Assembly: GCA_963790965.1 (NCBI GenBank)
Contig: CAWBQO010000005.1
Coordinates: forward strand, 62,001 to 126,000
Reading direction: 5' to 3'
Length of the DNA: 64,000 nucleotides
Source: CAWBQO01 sp963790965
GTDB taxonomy: Bacteria > Bacteroidota > Rhodothermia > Rhodothermales > DASSAV01
Part shown: piece after piece, positions 37,977-47,328 of the stretch
Numbering within the stretch: position 1 is the first letter of the stretch
Layout: the number at the start of each line of letters is the position of its first letter
Made by a program: the position numbers and the translations under genes
Notes under the pieces: model-generated
The model's database searches: none
Seen by the model: only the letters and a program-made list of their open reading frames with translations
Told to the model about the DNA's origin: nothing

Positions 37977-38980
37977 GGAGTTGTCTCGTTAGGGTGAGTA
38001 GAAACGGTTGCGGATCGAGTGGCGTCGGCCGCTGCCCACCGCTGCAGCGCTGCGAGCGCGATGGCAAAGACAATCAGGCCGGCCACAACAAAATACCACG
38101 GCATCGTAAACGCTTGTGCCGTCTCGACGGCCCCATCCACTTCCGTCTTGGTGGGTGACGTTGCGGAAACGATCACCGCAAAGGCGTTGTTGGCGAAGTG
38201 TACAAGGATGGCGGGCCAGAGGCTGCCCGTGCGCCAGGTCAGATACGCGAGGAAGATGCCGAGCGCCGTCAGCGCGCCCAGTTCGCTGAGCCGGAAGTGA
38301 AACAGGCCGAAGAGTAGGCCCGAGAACACGATCCCCGTTGCCGCGCCGAGCCTGCGTTCGAGCTGCCGCTGAAGATAGCCCCGGAAGAACAGTTCTTCGC
38401 AGATGGCGGGCGTAATTGCGAGCATGAGCAGGTTGAGCCACACGTTCGTCGACTCGGCAAGGGCGCTCTCGAGCAGGGCCTCCTGCGCGCGTTGCAGCTC
38501 TTCAAGAAAGTGCGGTAGCGGGAGCGCCTGGTTGACCGAGGCCGCCCACTGCACAAAGGGTGTCAGCCCCGCCAGTCCGATGAGGGCGAGCAGGAGCACC
38601 GCGCCGGCCACGGGTCGGAGCCGGAGGAAGCCGGACGGATTGCTTGAATGAAGCCGCGCGATGAGGTACGCCGGCAGGCCCAGCCCGGCGGCCAGTCCGA
38701 TCATGTTGCCCACGAGCGCCAGAGAAGCATGGTCTTCGCCGATGCGCGCCGTTGCCGCGAGTAGTCCGCTGGAGGGCACGCCCGCCGCGAGCAGCAGAGC
38801 GACCAGCGCCGCCGAACCGATGAGCTGGAAAAGCACGAATCCGAAGACGAGGACCAGCAGCGCCATCAGCAGCGGCGAGACGTGTCGCCGCTCGAGCGGC
38901 CCGTCCAGCGGCACGCGGCGCGGCTGCTCTTCCCCGGCCACCAGGCGGACTTCCGTTGCGTGTTCCTCTTTGATCTGCAT
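37973..38980 (-). CDS. CPBP-family intramembrane protease
   Basis: A 335-residue membrane protein with about eight hydrophobic helices. It carries the Abi/CAAX-protease (CPBP) motifs in order: EELFFRGYLQR with the catalytic glutamates, FSGLLFGLFHF with the metal-binding histidine, and ILVHFANNAFAV with the second histidine. Members are glutamic-type intramembrane endopeptidases, some of which act in bacteriocin self-immunity. I see no bacteriocin gene here. The ATG at 38980 is used; the frame extends seven codons further. It is coupled to the DUF2007 gene by a four-base overlap. Confidence 0.9.
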   Translation of the reverse strand: MQIKEEHATEVRLVAGEEQPRRVPLDGPLERRHVSPLLMALLVLVFGFVLFQLIGSAALVALLLAAGVPSSGLLAATARIGEDHASLALVGNMIGLAAGLGLPAYLIARLHSSNPSGFLRLRPVAGAVLLLALIGLAGLTPFVQWAASVNQALPLPHFLEELQRAQEALLESALAESTNVWLNLLMLAITPAICEELFFRGYLQRQLERRLGAATGIVFSGLLFGLFHFRLSELGALTALGIFLAYLTWRTGSLWPAILVHFANNAFAVIVSATSPTKTEVDGAVETAQAFTMPWYFVVAGLIVFAIALAALQRWAAADATRSATVSTHPNETTP

Positions 38981-39188
38981 GGGTACGGCTACGCGGTGCA
39001 ACTAAGCTCTGTAGGGTCGGGTCGTGCCTGTTCAACGGTTAAGATAGCTATGCCGAAGCGCCAGCCCAACTGCCCGGACCTCTTCGCTGAAGAATACGCC
39101 TTAACACAGACCGTTTTGGCAGAACCGTGCAACCTTTCCGTGGGGGTTCGGTTACATTCATCAAGGCACCGCGCCGGATTTCGGCGTA

Positions 39189-39217
39189 TTGACCTCGCCC
39201 TCGGAAGGGGCTATATT
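39189..39217 (+). promoter_or_regulatory. Sigma70-type promoter of tRNA-Arg
   Basis: TTGACC at 39189-39194 and TATATT at 39212-39217 are separated by 17 bases. The tRNA starts 11 bases after the -10 hexamer, the right distance for initiation at or just before its first base. Confidence 0.8.
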
Positions 39218-39227
39218 AAGGAGCGAT

Positions 39228-39301
39228 GCGCCAGTAGCTCAGCTGGATAGAGCGTTGGATTCCGGTTCCAAAGGTCGGAGGTTCGAATCCTCTCTGGCGT
39301 A
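39228..39301 (+). tRNA. tRNA-Arg (CCG)
   Basis: A complete cloverleaf of 74 bases. The acceptor arms are GCGCCAG and CTGGCGT with one G-T pair. The anticodon arm TTGGA/TCCAA holds the loop TTCCGGT, so the anticodon is CCG. The T arm is GGAGG-TTCGAAT-CCTCT. CCA is not encoded. Confidence 0.96.
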
Positions 39302-39307
39302 CACAAA

Positions 39308-39341
39308 GACCCCGTTTGCAGCCTTTGCAGACGGGGTTTTG
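39308..39341 (+). terminator. Rho-independent terminator after tRNA-Arg
   Basis: ACCCCGTTTGCA pairs with TGCAGACGGGGT, followed by TTT. It lies seven bases after the tRNA end, as expected for its transcript. Confidence 0.8.
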
Positions 39342-39625
39342 CTATTAGTAGAGCCTGGATTGGAGAAGTTGGAGTCGCCCGCCCGCAACTCCGTCACCGT
39401 CAGGACGATGAGTAGAATCCGGAGAAGCCGGGAAGGCGGGCGCAGACGCGCGAGCCGTCACGTGCCTGCTTTAGCCTTTGAAAGTAACTTAACAGAACCT
39501 GCACGGGCAATTCGCAATAAATAAATTACCGGAGCGCAACAACGCGGAACCGCTCCCGTGAAATATCAAGGCGCGTGAGACAACGCGCCCTCTTCCTCAG
39601 TGATGTGTGGCATCATTCGTGGATT

Positions 39626-39666
39626 GAACGCCTGGCTCTGTGGGGGAGCCGGGCGTTCCTCTTTTG
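39626..39666 (+). terminator. Strong hairpin with T run upstream of helicase
   Basis: A 13-bp stem, 39626-39638 with 39646-39658, contains one G-T pair and closes a 7-base loop. It is followed by CTCTTTT. It would stop read-through from upstream, or act as an attenuator in the helicase leader. It argues that the helicase starts downstream of it. Confidence 0.7.
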
Positions 39667-39802
39667 CGGCAGCCGGGTCACGCAATTTTCTTCAACGAAC
39701 TGCAGCCAAGACGGTACCTCGCGCGTAAGGGGCACCCCTCCATGTTCTCACCGCCCGCATCGCGCGTCGGCCGCGCGACCGGCGTATCGCCTCCCCTCGT
39801 TT

Positions 39803-41536
39803 TTGACTGAACCTTCCATCCCCGGCATTCGGCTTCGCAACGGCTTCACCTTTCGCCGGGGCCAGCGGCAGTTTCTCGACAAGCTGGCCGGTGCTCTGGC
39901 GGAAGGGCGCATGAACCACCTGGGCGTCTTCGTCCCGGGATACGGCAAGACGATCACGGCGCTCGCCTCTTACCTCGTCGCTCGGAGCCTCGGCGCGGCC
40001 GAACGCCTCGTCGTCTTTGTGCCCAGAGGCAACTTGCGCGACCAGTATGCAGACCCGAAGGAACTGGATCGCGTGTTCAAGAATCTCGGCGCGCCGCCCC
40101 TCACCTTCTGCGTGGCGGACTCCGAGCAGGTGTTCTTAAAAAACCTCGACACGGAAGTCATCATTACCACCTACCAGTACGCGAGCGGCCGTGGCGGCCA
40201 TCGCGCGCTGGGCGAGTTTACCCGGCGGGCAAGGTGCATGTTCGTCTTCGACGAAGTCCATCACCTATCCGACGACGGTCTCTGGGCGACGAAGATCGAA
40301 GCCTTTCCCCATGCTTGTAGCGTCGCCCTCTCCGGAACGCCGATGCGCTCGGACGACAAGACGCTCTTCGGAGTCCCCTTCGAGGTGGGCGCGGACAGTC
40401 AGCAGTATTACGTGGCGCTCCACGAAGTGACGATGCGCGACGCGCACGAGGAGGGCGAGATCCTGAAGGGCGTCGAGGCGCACATCCTTGATTACAAGCT
40501 GAAGATGATGCGCGCCGACACCGGGCAGGAGGTCGAAATGTCGCTCAGTATGCTCGCCGAAGTCGCCAAGACGAACAAAGAAATCGACGTTTACCTGGCG
40601 CGGCGCAAACTTCGGTTCCATGAGGTGTACCTGGACACGCTCCTCGGTCCTGCGTTCAAGCGTCTGGCCGAGAAGAGAAGCCTCCGGCTCGCGGGAGGGA
40701 TCGGGCCGGGCGGGGCCTCAGCGCGCAATCACCAGATGCTCGTCATTGCTATGAGCAACCGGCACGCCGCCGCCATTCTGGAGTTCGTCCGCAAACGGTA
40801 CCCTCAGTATTCCTCCGGCCGGATCGGGCAGGACCTGCCGGCGCGTGCCTGCCTGAGTCTGCTCGACAGCTTCCGCGAGGGTACGCTCGACGTCATGGTT
40901 CAAGTGGATATGATCGGCGAAGGCACGGACATCAAGCCTATCAGCATCATCGTTAAGGCCGATCTGGTCCGCGCATATTCGAAGACCATGCAGCAGGTCT
41001 TCCGCGGTATGCGGTACTTTGCGCCTTTCGGCGAGAAGGGCAACGTGTGCGATATTTACGCCGCGAACGACTCCGAAGTCGTTCATACCTTGCAGTGGAT
41101 CTCGTCTGAAGAGCAAATCGGGCTGAAGCTGCGCGTGCAGAAAGAGGCGCGCGAGGCTCCGCCGATGCCCGCACCTACGGAGGTGTCGCTTTGGGAACTG
41201 AAAGACGTGCAGAGCCAGGCAATCCAAACGCACACCATGGACCTGCAACGAACGAATGGGATCCGCGCGGTAACGCACGAGCCGCCGCCGCCCAAAGAAG
41301 CGGCCTACGCGCATGATGTGCGGCGGCAGGAGAACCTGCTCAGGAAAGAGTGTGCCTCGCTCGCTTCTCAGCTCGCGTTCACGCTGCAAGCTGCCGGACG
41401 CACGCTAACGAGCCGCGAAATTCACGCAGAAGCGAAGCGGCGACTTACGAAAGCTCAGGCGCAACTGAGCATAAAGGAACTCGAGGCCAAGCGAGACTGG
41501 CTGGAGAAGTGCCTGCGCGCCGGAAGGCTGGTGTAG
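39803..41536 (+). CDS. Orphan superfamily II DEAD/DEAH helicase
   Basis: A helicase-type ATPase of about 577 residues. Motifs in order from the TTG at 39803: Walker A VPGYGKT (44-50), motif Ia FVPRGNL, DEVHH (150-154), motif III SGTP (177-180), motif V IGEGTD (371-376) and motif VI QQVFRGMR (397-404). The C-terminal 150 residues are helical and charged and match no domain I know. The motif pattern recalls the helicase subunits of restriction or other defence systems, but no nuclease or methylase lies beside it. The start is uncertain: no ATG occurs before residue 37, and the open frame reaches 39575 across a terminator hairpin. It is enclosed by tRNA-Arg and tRNA-Ala, both common insertion sites. 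Confidence 0.8.
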   Translation: MTEPSIPGIRLRNGFTFRRGQRQFLDKLAGALAEGRMNHLGVFVPGYGKTITALASYLVARSLGAAERLVVFVPRGNLRDQYADPKELDRVFKNLGAPPLTFCVADSEQVFLKNLDTEVIITTYQYASGRGGHRALGEFTRRARCMFVFDEVHHLSDDGLWATKIEAFPHACSVALSGTPMRSDDKTLFGVPFEVGADSQQYYVALHEVTMRDAHEEGEILKGVEAHILDYKLKMMRADTGQEVEMSLSMLAEVAKTNKEIDVYLARRKLRFHEVYLDTLLGPAFKRLAEKRSLRLAGGIGPGGASARNHQMLVIAMSNRHAAAILEFVRKRYPQYSSGRIGQDLPARACLSLLDSFREGTLDVMVQVDMIGEGTDIKPISIIVKADLVRAYSKTMQQVFRGMRYFAPFGEKGNVCDIYAANDSEVVHTLQWISSEEQIGLKLRVQKEAREAPPMPAPTEVSLWELKDVQSQAIQTHTMDLQRTNGIRAVTHEPPPPKEAAYAHDVRRQENLLRKECASLASQLAFTLQAAGRTLTSREIHAEAKRRLTKAQAQLSIKELEAKRDWLEKCLRAGRLV

Positions 41537-41591
41537 CGCGAAGGCATAAAAAAACCGGACGCGCAGCTATTTGCCACCCGCCCGGACGCTG

Positions 41592-41664
<73 letters not shown>

Positions 41665-41840
41665 TCTTTCGGAAGAACCGGTTATACACGGCGCGCCTGA
41701 AAAGTTTCAGCGATAACCCCCTGGAGTGCCGCTACTCCACAGACTCTTCATAAATTGCCGCCGGAGGGTGGCACTTTCCACCTCCGATTAATGGCCGCGC
41801 CGTCCTCACCTCCGCGCCTCACCACGCACAAGCATAGAAC

Positions 41841-44318
41841 ATGGCATTCACGTCTGATATCCCCTTTCAAGTCTTCAAATTTGGCGGCACCTCCGTCGCC
41901 GACGGCGAGCGCATCAAGCGCGTTGTCGACCTCGTACGGGCGGAGCCGGAAACCGCCCGGAAGGTCGTCGTTGTTTCGGCCCTCGGCGGCGTGACGGACC
42001 GCCTGCTGCAGAGCATTCGGGATGCCCTCGGGCGAACGGGAACGCACCACGACGTGCTGCAAGCGATCCGCGCGCGGCATGAGGGCGTCCTCCAGGCTGT
42101 CGCGCCGGAAGAGGAGCGCCTCGCTCTTTCGGAACAGCTTGCCGCGCTTTACCGAGAACTTTCTGAGCTACTTGACGGCGTCTATCTGCTGCGCGAATGT
42201 ACACCCCGGACGCGAGACGCCATTACCGGAATGGGTGAGCGGCTATCGACGCCCCTCGCGGCAGCTGCCTTTCGGGCTGCCGGGCTGGACGCGATTGCCG
42301 TAGATGCACGCGCTTTCATACGCACCGATGCGAGTTTCGGCGAGGCAAACGTGCTCTTCGAGGAGTCCACGCGGCTCGTTCAGGAGCACTTCGATGAACT
42401 GCCCGCGCATCGGATCGCCGTCGTGACCGGGTTCATCGCGCAGACCGACCGGGGCGTCGCCACGACCCTCGGCCGGTCCGGCAGCGACTACACGGCCACC
42501 ATTCTGGCCGGGGCGCTGCACGCCGAGCGCGTCATCATCTGGACGGATGTCGACGGCGTGCTCTCGGCCGACCCGCGCCTCGTGCCCGACGCCTTTCCCC
42601 TCCCCCGCCTGAGCTACCGGGAAGCCGCTGAACTCGCCTACTTTGGCGCGAAAGTGCTGCATCCTCGTACCATGCGTCCGTTGCAGGAGCGCGGCATTCC
42701 CCTACTGATCAAGAACACGCTGAACCCGAAGGCGCACGGAACGCTTATCACGAACGAGACCACGAACGTGGAGGGCCTGGTCAAAGCGGTCACCACCATC
42801 CGCGGCGTCTCCGTGGTGACGCTCGAAGGACGCGGCATGATCGGCGTGCCGGGCATCGCCGCGCGCATCTTCTCCGCTCTCGCTGCGCTGCAAATAAACG
42901 TGCTGATGATCTCGCAGGCGTCAAGCGAGCAGAGTATTTGCATCGTCGTGAGGGAAGCCGACGGCGAGCAGGCCGTGGACCTTTTGCTGCAAACCTTCGA
43001 ACTGGAGCTGGCGCGGGGAGACATCCACACGGTAGAAGCGCGCTCCGAGTGCGCGGTCGTGTCGGCGGTCGGAGACAACATCCTCAACCGTCCGGGGCTT
43101 GCCGGGCAGATGTTCTCCACGCTCGGCCGGAGCGGCGTCAACGTGATTGCGATTGCGCAGGGTGCGTCGGAAACCAACATCTCGGCCGTGGTGCTCGACT
43201 CCGATGTGCGACTGGCCGTACGCTCGTTGCACGAAGCATTCCCACTCGAGCGAGACAGGGCGCATGTCTTCCTGGTCGGCACGGGGGTGATCGGGAAGGT
43301 GGTGCTCGGTATGCTCACGGAACAGGCTCCGGTTCTGCTGGACCGCATGAAGCTCAACCTGCAGCTCGTCGGACTCGCGAACACGCGGCAGATGGTGTGG
43401 GACGTGGAGGGCATTCCCTTTCAAGACGCGCTCGAGCGGCTGGAAACCTCCGACGGCCCGCGCGACCTCGACACAATCATCGACCATCTCATCCACAGCC
43501 GCCTCGAGCGCCTGATCGTCGTCGATGCAACCGCCTCCGACGAAGTCGCGCTGCGGTACCCCGAACTGCTTGATCACAGCATCGCCGTAATCACGCCCAA
43601 CAAGCGCGCCAACACGCAGGGGCAGCCGTACTACAACCGCATTCAGCGCGCGGCGAGACGGCACAAGGTGCCGTATTTCTACGAGACGACCGTTGGGGCA
43701 GGACTGCCCGTCATCTCGACCTTGCGCGACTTGATGCGCTCGGGAGATACGATCCTGAAGATCGAAGGGGTCCTTTCCGGCACGCTCGCCTACATGTTCA
43801 ACAACCTCTCCGAGGGACGCGCCTTTTCAGAGATTGTGCGCGAGGCGCGGCGAGAGGGGTACACCGAACCGGATCCCCGAGACGACCTCAAAGGCGAAGA
43901 CGTTGCCCGAAAGCTGCTCATTCTGGCCCGCGAGATGGGCATAAATGTGGAACGATCGGACGTTGCCGTCGAATCGCTCGTACCGCCGCATCTGCTCGAT
44001 GTAGCGGTAGAAGAGTTCATGGGCCGACTCGAAGAGGTTGATTATGAATGGCGTGACCGGCTTGCCGAGGCGCAGGAGACGCAGAGCCGGCTCCAGTACA
44101 TTGGCCTGATCGAGCAGAAGCGGCTGAGCGTCCGCGTGCGCACGGTGGATGATCGCTCGCCCTTCGCCCACTCGCGCGGCACGGACAACATCGTCGCCTT
44201 CACGACGAAGCGCTACAACGCCGGGCCACTCGTCATTCAGGGGCCGGGAGCCGGACCGGTCGTGACGGCAGCAGGCATCCTGGCAGACCTCATCAAAGCG
44301 GCAGAACTCGTGTCCTGA
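41841..44318 (+). CDS. thrA: Bifunctional aspartokinase / homoserine dehydrogenase
   Basis: Catalyses the first and third steps of the aspartate family pathway. The 825-residue protein opens with VFKFGGTSVADGERI, the aspartokinase nucleotide site. The kinase continues to about residue 300, with DYTATILAGALHAERVIIWTDVDGV. Tandem ACT domains (about 310-460) provide feedback control, probably by threonine. The homoserine dehydrogenase begins with FLVGTGVIGKVVL at about 475 and includes ITPNKRAN and EGVLSGTLAYMFN. The fusion order is that of ThrA and MetL; which end product regulates it cannot be decided. dapB and dapA follow on the same strand. Confidence 0.95.
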   Translation: MAFTSDIPFQVFKFGGTSVADGERIKRVVDLVRAEPETARKVVVVSALGGVTDRLLQSIRDALGRTGTHHDVLQAIRARHEGVLQAVAPEEERLALSEQLAALYRELSELLDGVYLLRECTPRTRDAITGMGERLSTPLAAAAFRAAGLDAIAVDARAFIRTDASFGEANVLFEESTRLVQEHFDELPAHRIAVVTGFIAQTDRGVATTLGRSGSDYTATILAGALHAERVIIWTDVDGVLSADPRLVPDAFPLPRLSYREAAELAYFGAKVLHPRTMRPLQERGIPLLIKNTLNPKAHGTLITNETTNVEGLVKAVTTIRGVSVVTLEGRGMIGVPGIAARIFSALAALQINVLMISQASSEQSICIVVREADGEQAVDLLLQTFELELARGDIHTVEARSECAVVSAVGDNILNRPGLAGQMFSTLGRSGVNVIAIAQGASETNISAVVLDSDVRLAVRSLHEAFPLERDRAHVFLVGTGVIGKVVLGMLTEQAPVLLDRMKLNLQLVGLANTRQMVWDVEGIPFQDALERLETSDGPRDLDTIIDHLIHSRLERLIVVDATASDEVALRYPELLDHSIAVITPNKRANTQGQPYYNRIQRAARRHKVPYFYETTVGAGLPVISTLRDLMRSGDTILKIEGVLSGTLAYMFNNLSEGRAFSEIVREARREGYTEPDPRDDLKGEDVARKLLILAREMGINVERSDVAVESLVPPHLLDVAVEEFMGRLEEVDYEWRDRLAEAQETQSRLQYIGLIEQKRLSVRVRTVDDRSPFAHSRGTDNIVAFTTKRYNAGPLVIQGPGAGPVVTAAGILADLIKAAELVS

Positions 44319-44473
44319 ATCCGCGTCCCGCCGGCAGCGAACGGGTGCAAGGCGTCTGCCGCGTGGCGAGAACGATAACGTTTCGTAAGCCGCTATGGGC
44401 TACTTACAAAATGTTTTCACTTGCCCTCCGCGTCGATGCTTATCATAGTATCTGAACGGCGGGTCTTCCGGTT

Positions 44474-44547
44474 GCGGCCGACGGTGTTGGCGGCCGACGG
44501 TAGTAGCGGCCGACGGTAGTAGCGGCCGACGGTAGTAGCGGCCAACG
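44474..44547 (+). repeat. 16-bp tandem repeat
   Basis: Four full copies and one partial copy of GCGGCCGACGGTAGTA. The first copy ends in GTTG instead of AGTA, and the last is cut and changed (GCGGCCAACG). It lies 40 bases before dapB, so it is probably within the dapB leader or promoter region. A 16-base unit cannot be read as a repeating codon unit, and no spacers are present. Confidence 0.9.
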
Positions 44548-44586
44548 TGCCCCAAGTCATTTTCCCCCACAAGCTCACACGGAAGG

Positions 44587-45324
44587 ATGCAAATAGCGCT
44601 CGTTGGTACCGGCCGGATGGGGAAAAGCGTTGAGGAAGCTGCAGCCCGTCGCGGGCACGTCGTCTCCGCGCGTTTCGACAGCGAACGGCCGTTGCTCGAC
44701 GCTGGGAACCGGGACGCGCTAAAAGGCGCGACCGTCGTCATCGACTTCTCGCTGCCGGATCTCGCGCTGCAGCACATCGAGCGGTACGCTGAATGGAAGA
44801 TCGCTGCGGTGGTTGGAACGACAGGCTGGTACGACAGGCTGGATGAGGCTCGGGAAGCCGTCCGCAAGAGCGGCGGAGCGGTTCTTTATGCGCCCAACTT
44901 CTCGATGGGTGTCGCCATCCTTTCGCGCGCCATCCGCGCCTTAACGCCGCTGCTTGAACGCCTGCCCGAATACGACGTGTCCGTCCACGAAGCACACCAC
45001 ACCCGCAAGGTGGACAGTCCGAGCGGGACCGCCCTCCTGCTCGGGCAGCAGCTTCTGGACGGACTCTCCCGCAAAACGCACATCGAGGCGGAGACGCAGC
45101 ATCACGCCATAAATGGGGGTGCGCTGCACGTCACATCCGAGCGCGTGGGACATGTCGTTGGGCACCACGCGGTGCGTCTGGACAGCCCGTTCGACACCCT
45201 CCTTTTTACCCACGAAGCGCGCACCCGCGAGGGCTTTGCCTCCGGAGCCGTTCAGGCGGCCGAGTGGCTGCAGGGCCGCACGGGCCTCTTCACCCTCGAC
45301 GATATGCTCGCAAGCTGGGACTAA
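44587..45324 (+). CDS. dapB: 4-hydroxy-tetrahydrodipicolinate reductase
   Basis: NAD(P)H-dependent reductase of lysine and diaminopimelate synthesis. The 245-residue protein starts with IALVGTGRMGKSVEE (Rossmann fold). It has VVGTTGW, the signature EAHHTRKVDSPSGTA with the catalytic histidine pair and lysine, and the ending ASGAVQAAEWL...GLFTLDDML. dapA begins 24 bases downstream. The cluster supplies diaminopimelate for the wall as well as lysine. Confidence 0.97.
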   Translation: MQIALVGTGRMGKSVEEAAARRGHVVSARFDSERPLLDAGNRDALKGATVVIDFSLPDLALQHIERYAEWKIAAVVGTTGWYDRLDEAREAVRKSGGAVLYAPNFSMGVAILSRAIRALTPLLERLPEYDVSVHEAHHTRKVDSPSGTALLLGQQLLDGLSRKTHIEAETQHHAINGGALHVTSERVGHVVGHHAVRLDSPFDTLLFTHEARTREGFASGAVQAAEWLQGRTGLFTLDDMLASWD

Positions 45325-45348
45325 TCTTTTATATATCCTTTCGAATCC

Positions 45349-46248
45349 ATGCGCACTGAACGAATCTTCGCCGGTACAGCCCCCGCCCTCGTGACCCCCT
45401 TCGACCGGGATGGCGAACTCGACCTGCAGGCTTTTAAGAACCTGATCGATTTTCAGATCGAGGGCGGCGTCGATGCCCTTGTGGTCCTCGGCACGACGGG
45501 GGAGAACGCCACGATCTGGCCGGAAGAACGGCGAACACTCGTAGATGCGGCCGTTCAGCATACTGCAGGGCGCGTGCCCGTCATCATCGGCACGGGCAAT
45601 AACTCGACGAGCGAAAGCATCCTGTTCTCAAAGGAAGCCGCTGCCGCCGGTGCCGACGGGCTGCTCGTCGTGGGTCCCTATTACAACAAGCCGACCCAGG
45701 CCGGGTTTGTTGCCCACGTAAAAGCCATTGCGGACGCTACGGACTGCCCGATCATCATTTACAACGTGCCCGGCCGGACCTCCTTCAACGCCAAGGCAGC
45801 GACGACCCTGCAGATCGCCGAGGAGGTGCCGACGGTGACCGGAGTCAAAGAGGCGTCCGGCGACCTCGCCCAGATCGGCGATATTCTGCGGAGCCGCCCG
45901 GAGGGTTTCGCCGTCTATTCCGGAGACGACGAGATGACGCTTCCGCTCGCAGCGCTCGGTGCCGACGGCGTTATCAGCGTCATTTGCAACGCCATTCCAG
46001 CCGTGTTCACGTCGTTCGTGCGAGACGCCCTCGCGGGGGACCTTGCTGCCGCCCGAAAGGCTCACTTCCGGTTGCTTCCGGCCATGCGCGCGTGCTTTCT
46101 GGAAACCAACCCGATTCCCGTCAAAACCGTGCTTGCGGCGACAGGGCACATGGAAGGCACGCTTAGGCTGCCGCTCCTTACGATGTCGCAGGAGAACCGG
46201 GCGCAGGTGCTAAAGGCTTTTGCGGAGTTCACAGACGCCGCCGCGTAG
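45349..46248 (+). CDS. dapA: 4-hydroxy-tetrahydrodipicolinate synthase
   Basis: Condenses pyruvate with aspartate semialdehyde. The 299-residue TIM-barrel protein shows GTTGENATIWPEE, the catalytic tyrosine in IIYNVPGRTS and the Schiff-base lysine in GVKEASGDLAQI, all in the expected order. ETNPIPVKT, conserved near the C-terminus, is present. It follows dapB closely on the same strand. Confidence 0.97.
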   Translation: MRTERIFAGTAPALVTPFDRDGELDLQAFKNLIDFQIEGGVDALVVLGTTGENATIWPEERRTLVDAAVQHTAGRVPVIIGTGNNSTSESILFSKEAAAAGADGLLVVGPYYNKPTQAGFVAHVKAIADATDCPIIIYNVPGRTSFNAKAATTLQIAEEVPTVTGVKEASGDLAQIGDILRSRPEGFAVYSGDDEMTLPLAALGADGVISVICNAIPAVFTSFVRDALAGDLAAARKAHFRLLPAMRACFLETNPIPVKTVLAATGHMEGTLRLPLLTMSQENRAQVLKAFAEFTDAAA

Positions 46249-46453
46249 TGGCTGCCAGCCCTTCGCCAAGTGGTCTGCACATGAGGACGGCAAATAAGAG
46301 TAGAACTCAGGGGACAGCATAAACCATCCGAAACGCCGCCGCAACGTTCCCTCCAAGAGTTTCAGATGCAGTGCGTAGTGCGGCGTTCCAGGCATGCGCA
46401 TCGCATAGGCAAGCCGTAAGACAGAGCGCCATCTTTTAATCAATCGCCTGCCC

Positions 46454-46687
46454 ATGACACCTGTCAAAGTGGTACCGATAGGAGCCGGATCAAGCCTCGA
46501 TGCATTCAGACGCGCCGTGCTGGAGCGCTGCCGAGGAGACGCCAAGCCGCGTCCGGGCGACTGCACGGGGGCGCGCTTCGTTGTGCGGGATGATTACGCG
46601 GGAGCGTTCCGGAAGCTCGCGGCATCATACGAACTCGGCGTCCAATCCGACAGCCGCGAAGCCTTTCCCGGTCGATCGTCCCGGTAG
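46454..46687 (+). CDS. Possible small hypothetical protein
   Basis: A 77-residue frame from an ATG at 46454, with no recognised domain. The sequence (PIGAGSSLDAFRRAVLERC; RDDYAGAFRKLAASYELG) looks more protein-like than the competing frames. Third-position GC content is moderate. A frame on the other strand (46210-46566) overlaps it and is equally uncertain. The 205 bases before it, after dapA, hold nothing recognisable. Existence is not assured. Confidence 0.35.
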   Translation: MTPVKVVPIGAGSSLDAFRRAVLERCRGDAKPRPGDCTGARFVVRDDYAGAFRKLAASYELGVQSDSREAFPGRSSR

Positions 46688-46700
46688 TACGCCCGCCGGT

Positions 46701-47315
46701 TCAATCCTCCAGCATCAATCCGTCGCCGGGTGCCCGGTTGATGCAGTAAACGTGCGGACCCCAGTCGCCGAGCGCAAGGATGGACACGGAGGCGGAATCG
46801 ACGGAGAACCGAAAGACGAAGTCCAGCGGAATGCCGAGGGCGTAGCAGAGCGCGGCGCGAATGGGATCGCCGTGGCTGACGATGACAAATGAGCCGTCCG
46901 GCTCCTGGTCGCGCAGCTGGAGCAGCGCCCCGACGAACTGCGCCTGTACCTCCGTCATCAAGCTACCGCCGGGAATGCGCGTGCCGCTTCTGAAGCTGTT
47001 AAACCGCTTGAAGGCCTCATCGTCTCCGAGGTCGTCGATGTTGGCCCCCGTCCACCTTCCGAAGTCGACTTCGCTGAAGGCTTCCATGGTCTCGACCCGT
47101 ACGCCGAGCCTCTTCGCCAGCGGCGTCGCCGTTTCTTGCGCGCGTTCCATCGGGCTTGACAGCACGCGGGTGATGCCGAGACCCTCAACATACCCGGCCA
47201 GTCGTTCGGCCTGCTCGCGCCCGAGATCGGTCAGGTGGACGCCCGGCGTGCGGCCAGGCAAGAAGCCTTCGCCGCCTTCTTTTTCAGCGTGGCGGACGAG
47301 GTAAAAAGTGGCCAT
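46701..47315 (-). CDS. Histidine phosphatase family protein
   Basis: A 204-residue phosphoglycerate-mutase-like phosphatase. The phospho-accepting histidine lies in YLVRHAEKEGGEG at the start, and the second catalytic histidine in VIVSHGDPIRAAL. The LSSPMERAQETATPLAKRL block is also conserved. The RHAEK form is a broad-specificity phosphatase type rather than a glycolytic mutase. It starts 13 bases after the inositol-3-phosphate synthase stop, so it may dephosphorylate a product of that pathway; this is an inference from position. Confidence 0.88.
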   Translation of the reverse strand: MATFYLVRHAEKEGGEGFLPGRTPGVHLTDLGREQAERLAGYVEGLGITRVLSSPMERAQETATPLAKRLGVRVETMEAFSEVDFGRWTGANIDDLGDDEAFKRFNSFRSGTRIPGGSLMTEVQAQFVGALLQLRDQEPDGSFVIVSHGDPIRAALCYALGIPLDFVFRFSVDSASVSILALGDWGPHVYCINRAPGDGLMLED

Positions 47316-47328
47316 ACCGTAAAAGAGA

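Larger units (their letters stand above)
39302..39802. other. Region between tRNA-Arg and helicase gene
   Basis: About 500 bases. It contains the tRNA terminator and a second strong hairpin at 39626-39658. The helicase frame stays open back to 39575, but that part is Cys/Ser/Arg/His-rich, not protein-like, and is interrupted by the hairpin. No other gene is recognised. An ATG at 39742 in another frame runs only to 39810, ending in the T5 run at 39800-39804; a single-base error there would join it to the helicase. Confidence 0.6.

Noticed and set aside
39189..39524. 111-residue frame across tRNA-Arg
   Set aside because: Its middle is a translation of the tRNA and its terminator; such frames recur wherever tRNA genes occur.
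42638..43664. Overlapping minus-strand frames of about 250 residues
   Set aside because: Antisense to the aspartokinase-homoserine dehydrogenase gene; Ser/Thr/Arg-rich without family content.
44474..44547. CRISPR array
   Set aside because: The 16-base units are directly adjacent with no spacers, and no cas gene is present.
46210..46566. 118-residue minus-strand frame after dapA
   Set aside because: It overlaps the dapA end and the possible small plus-strand gene; the sequence has no recognised domain and a low-complexity start.
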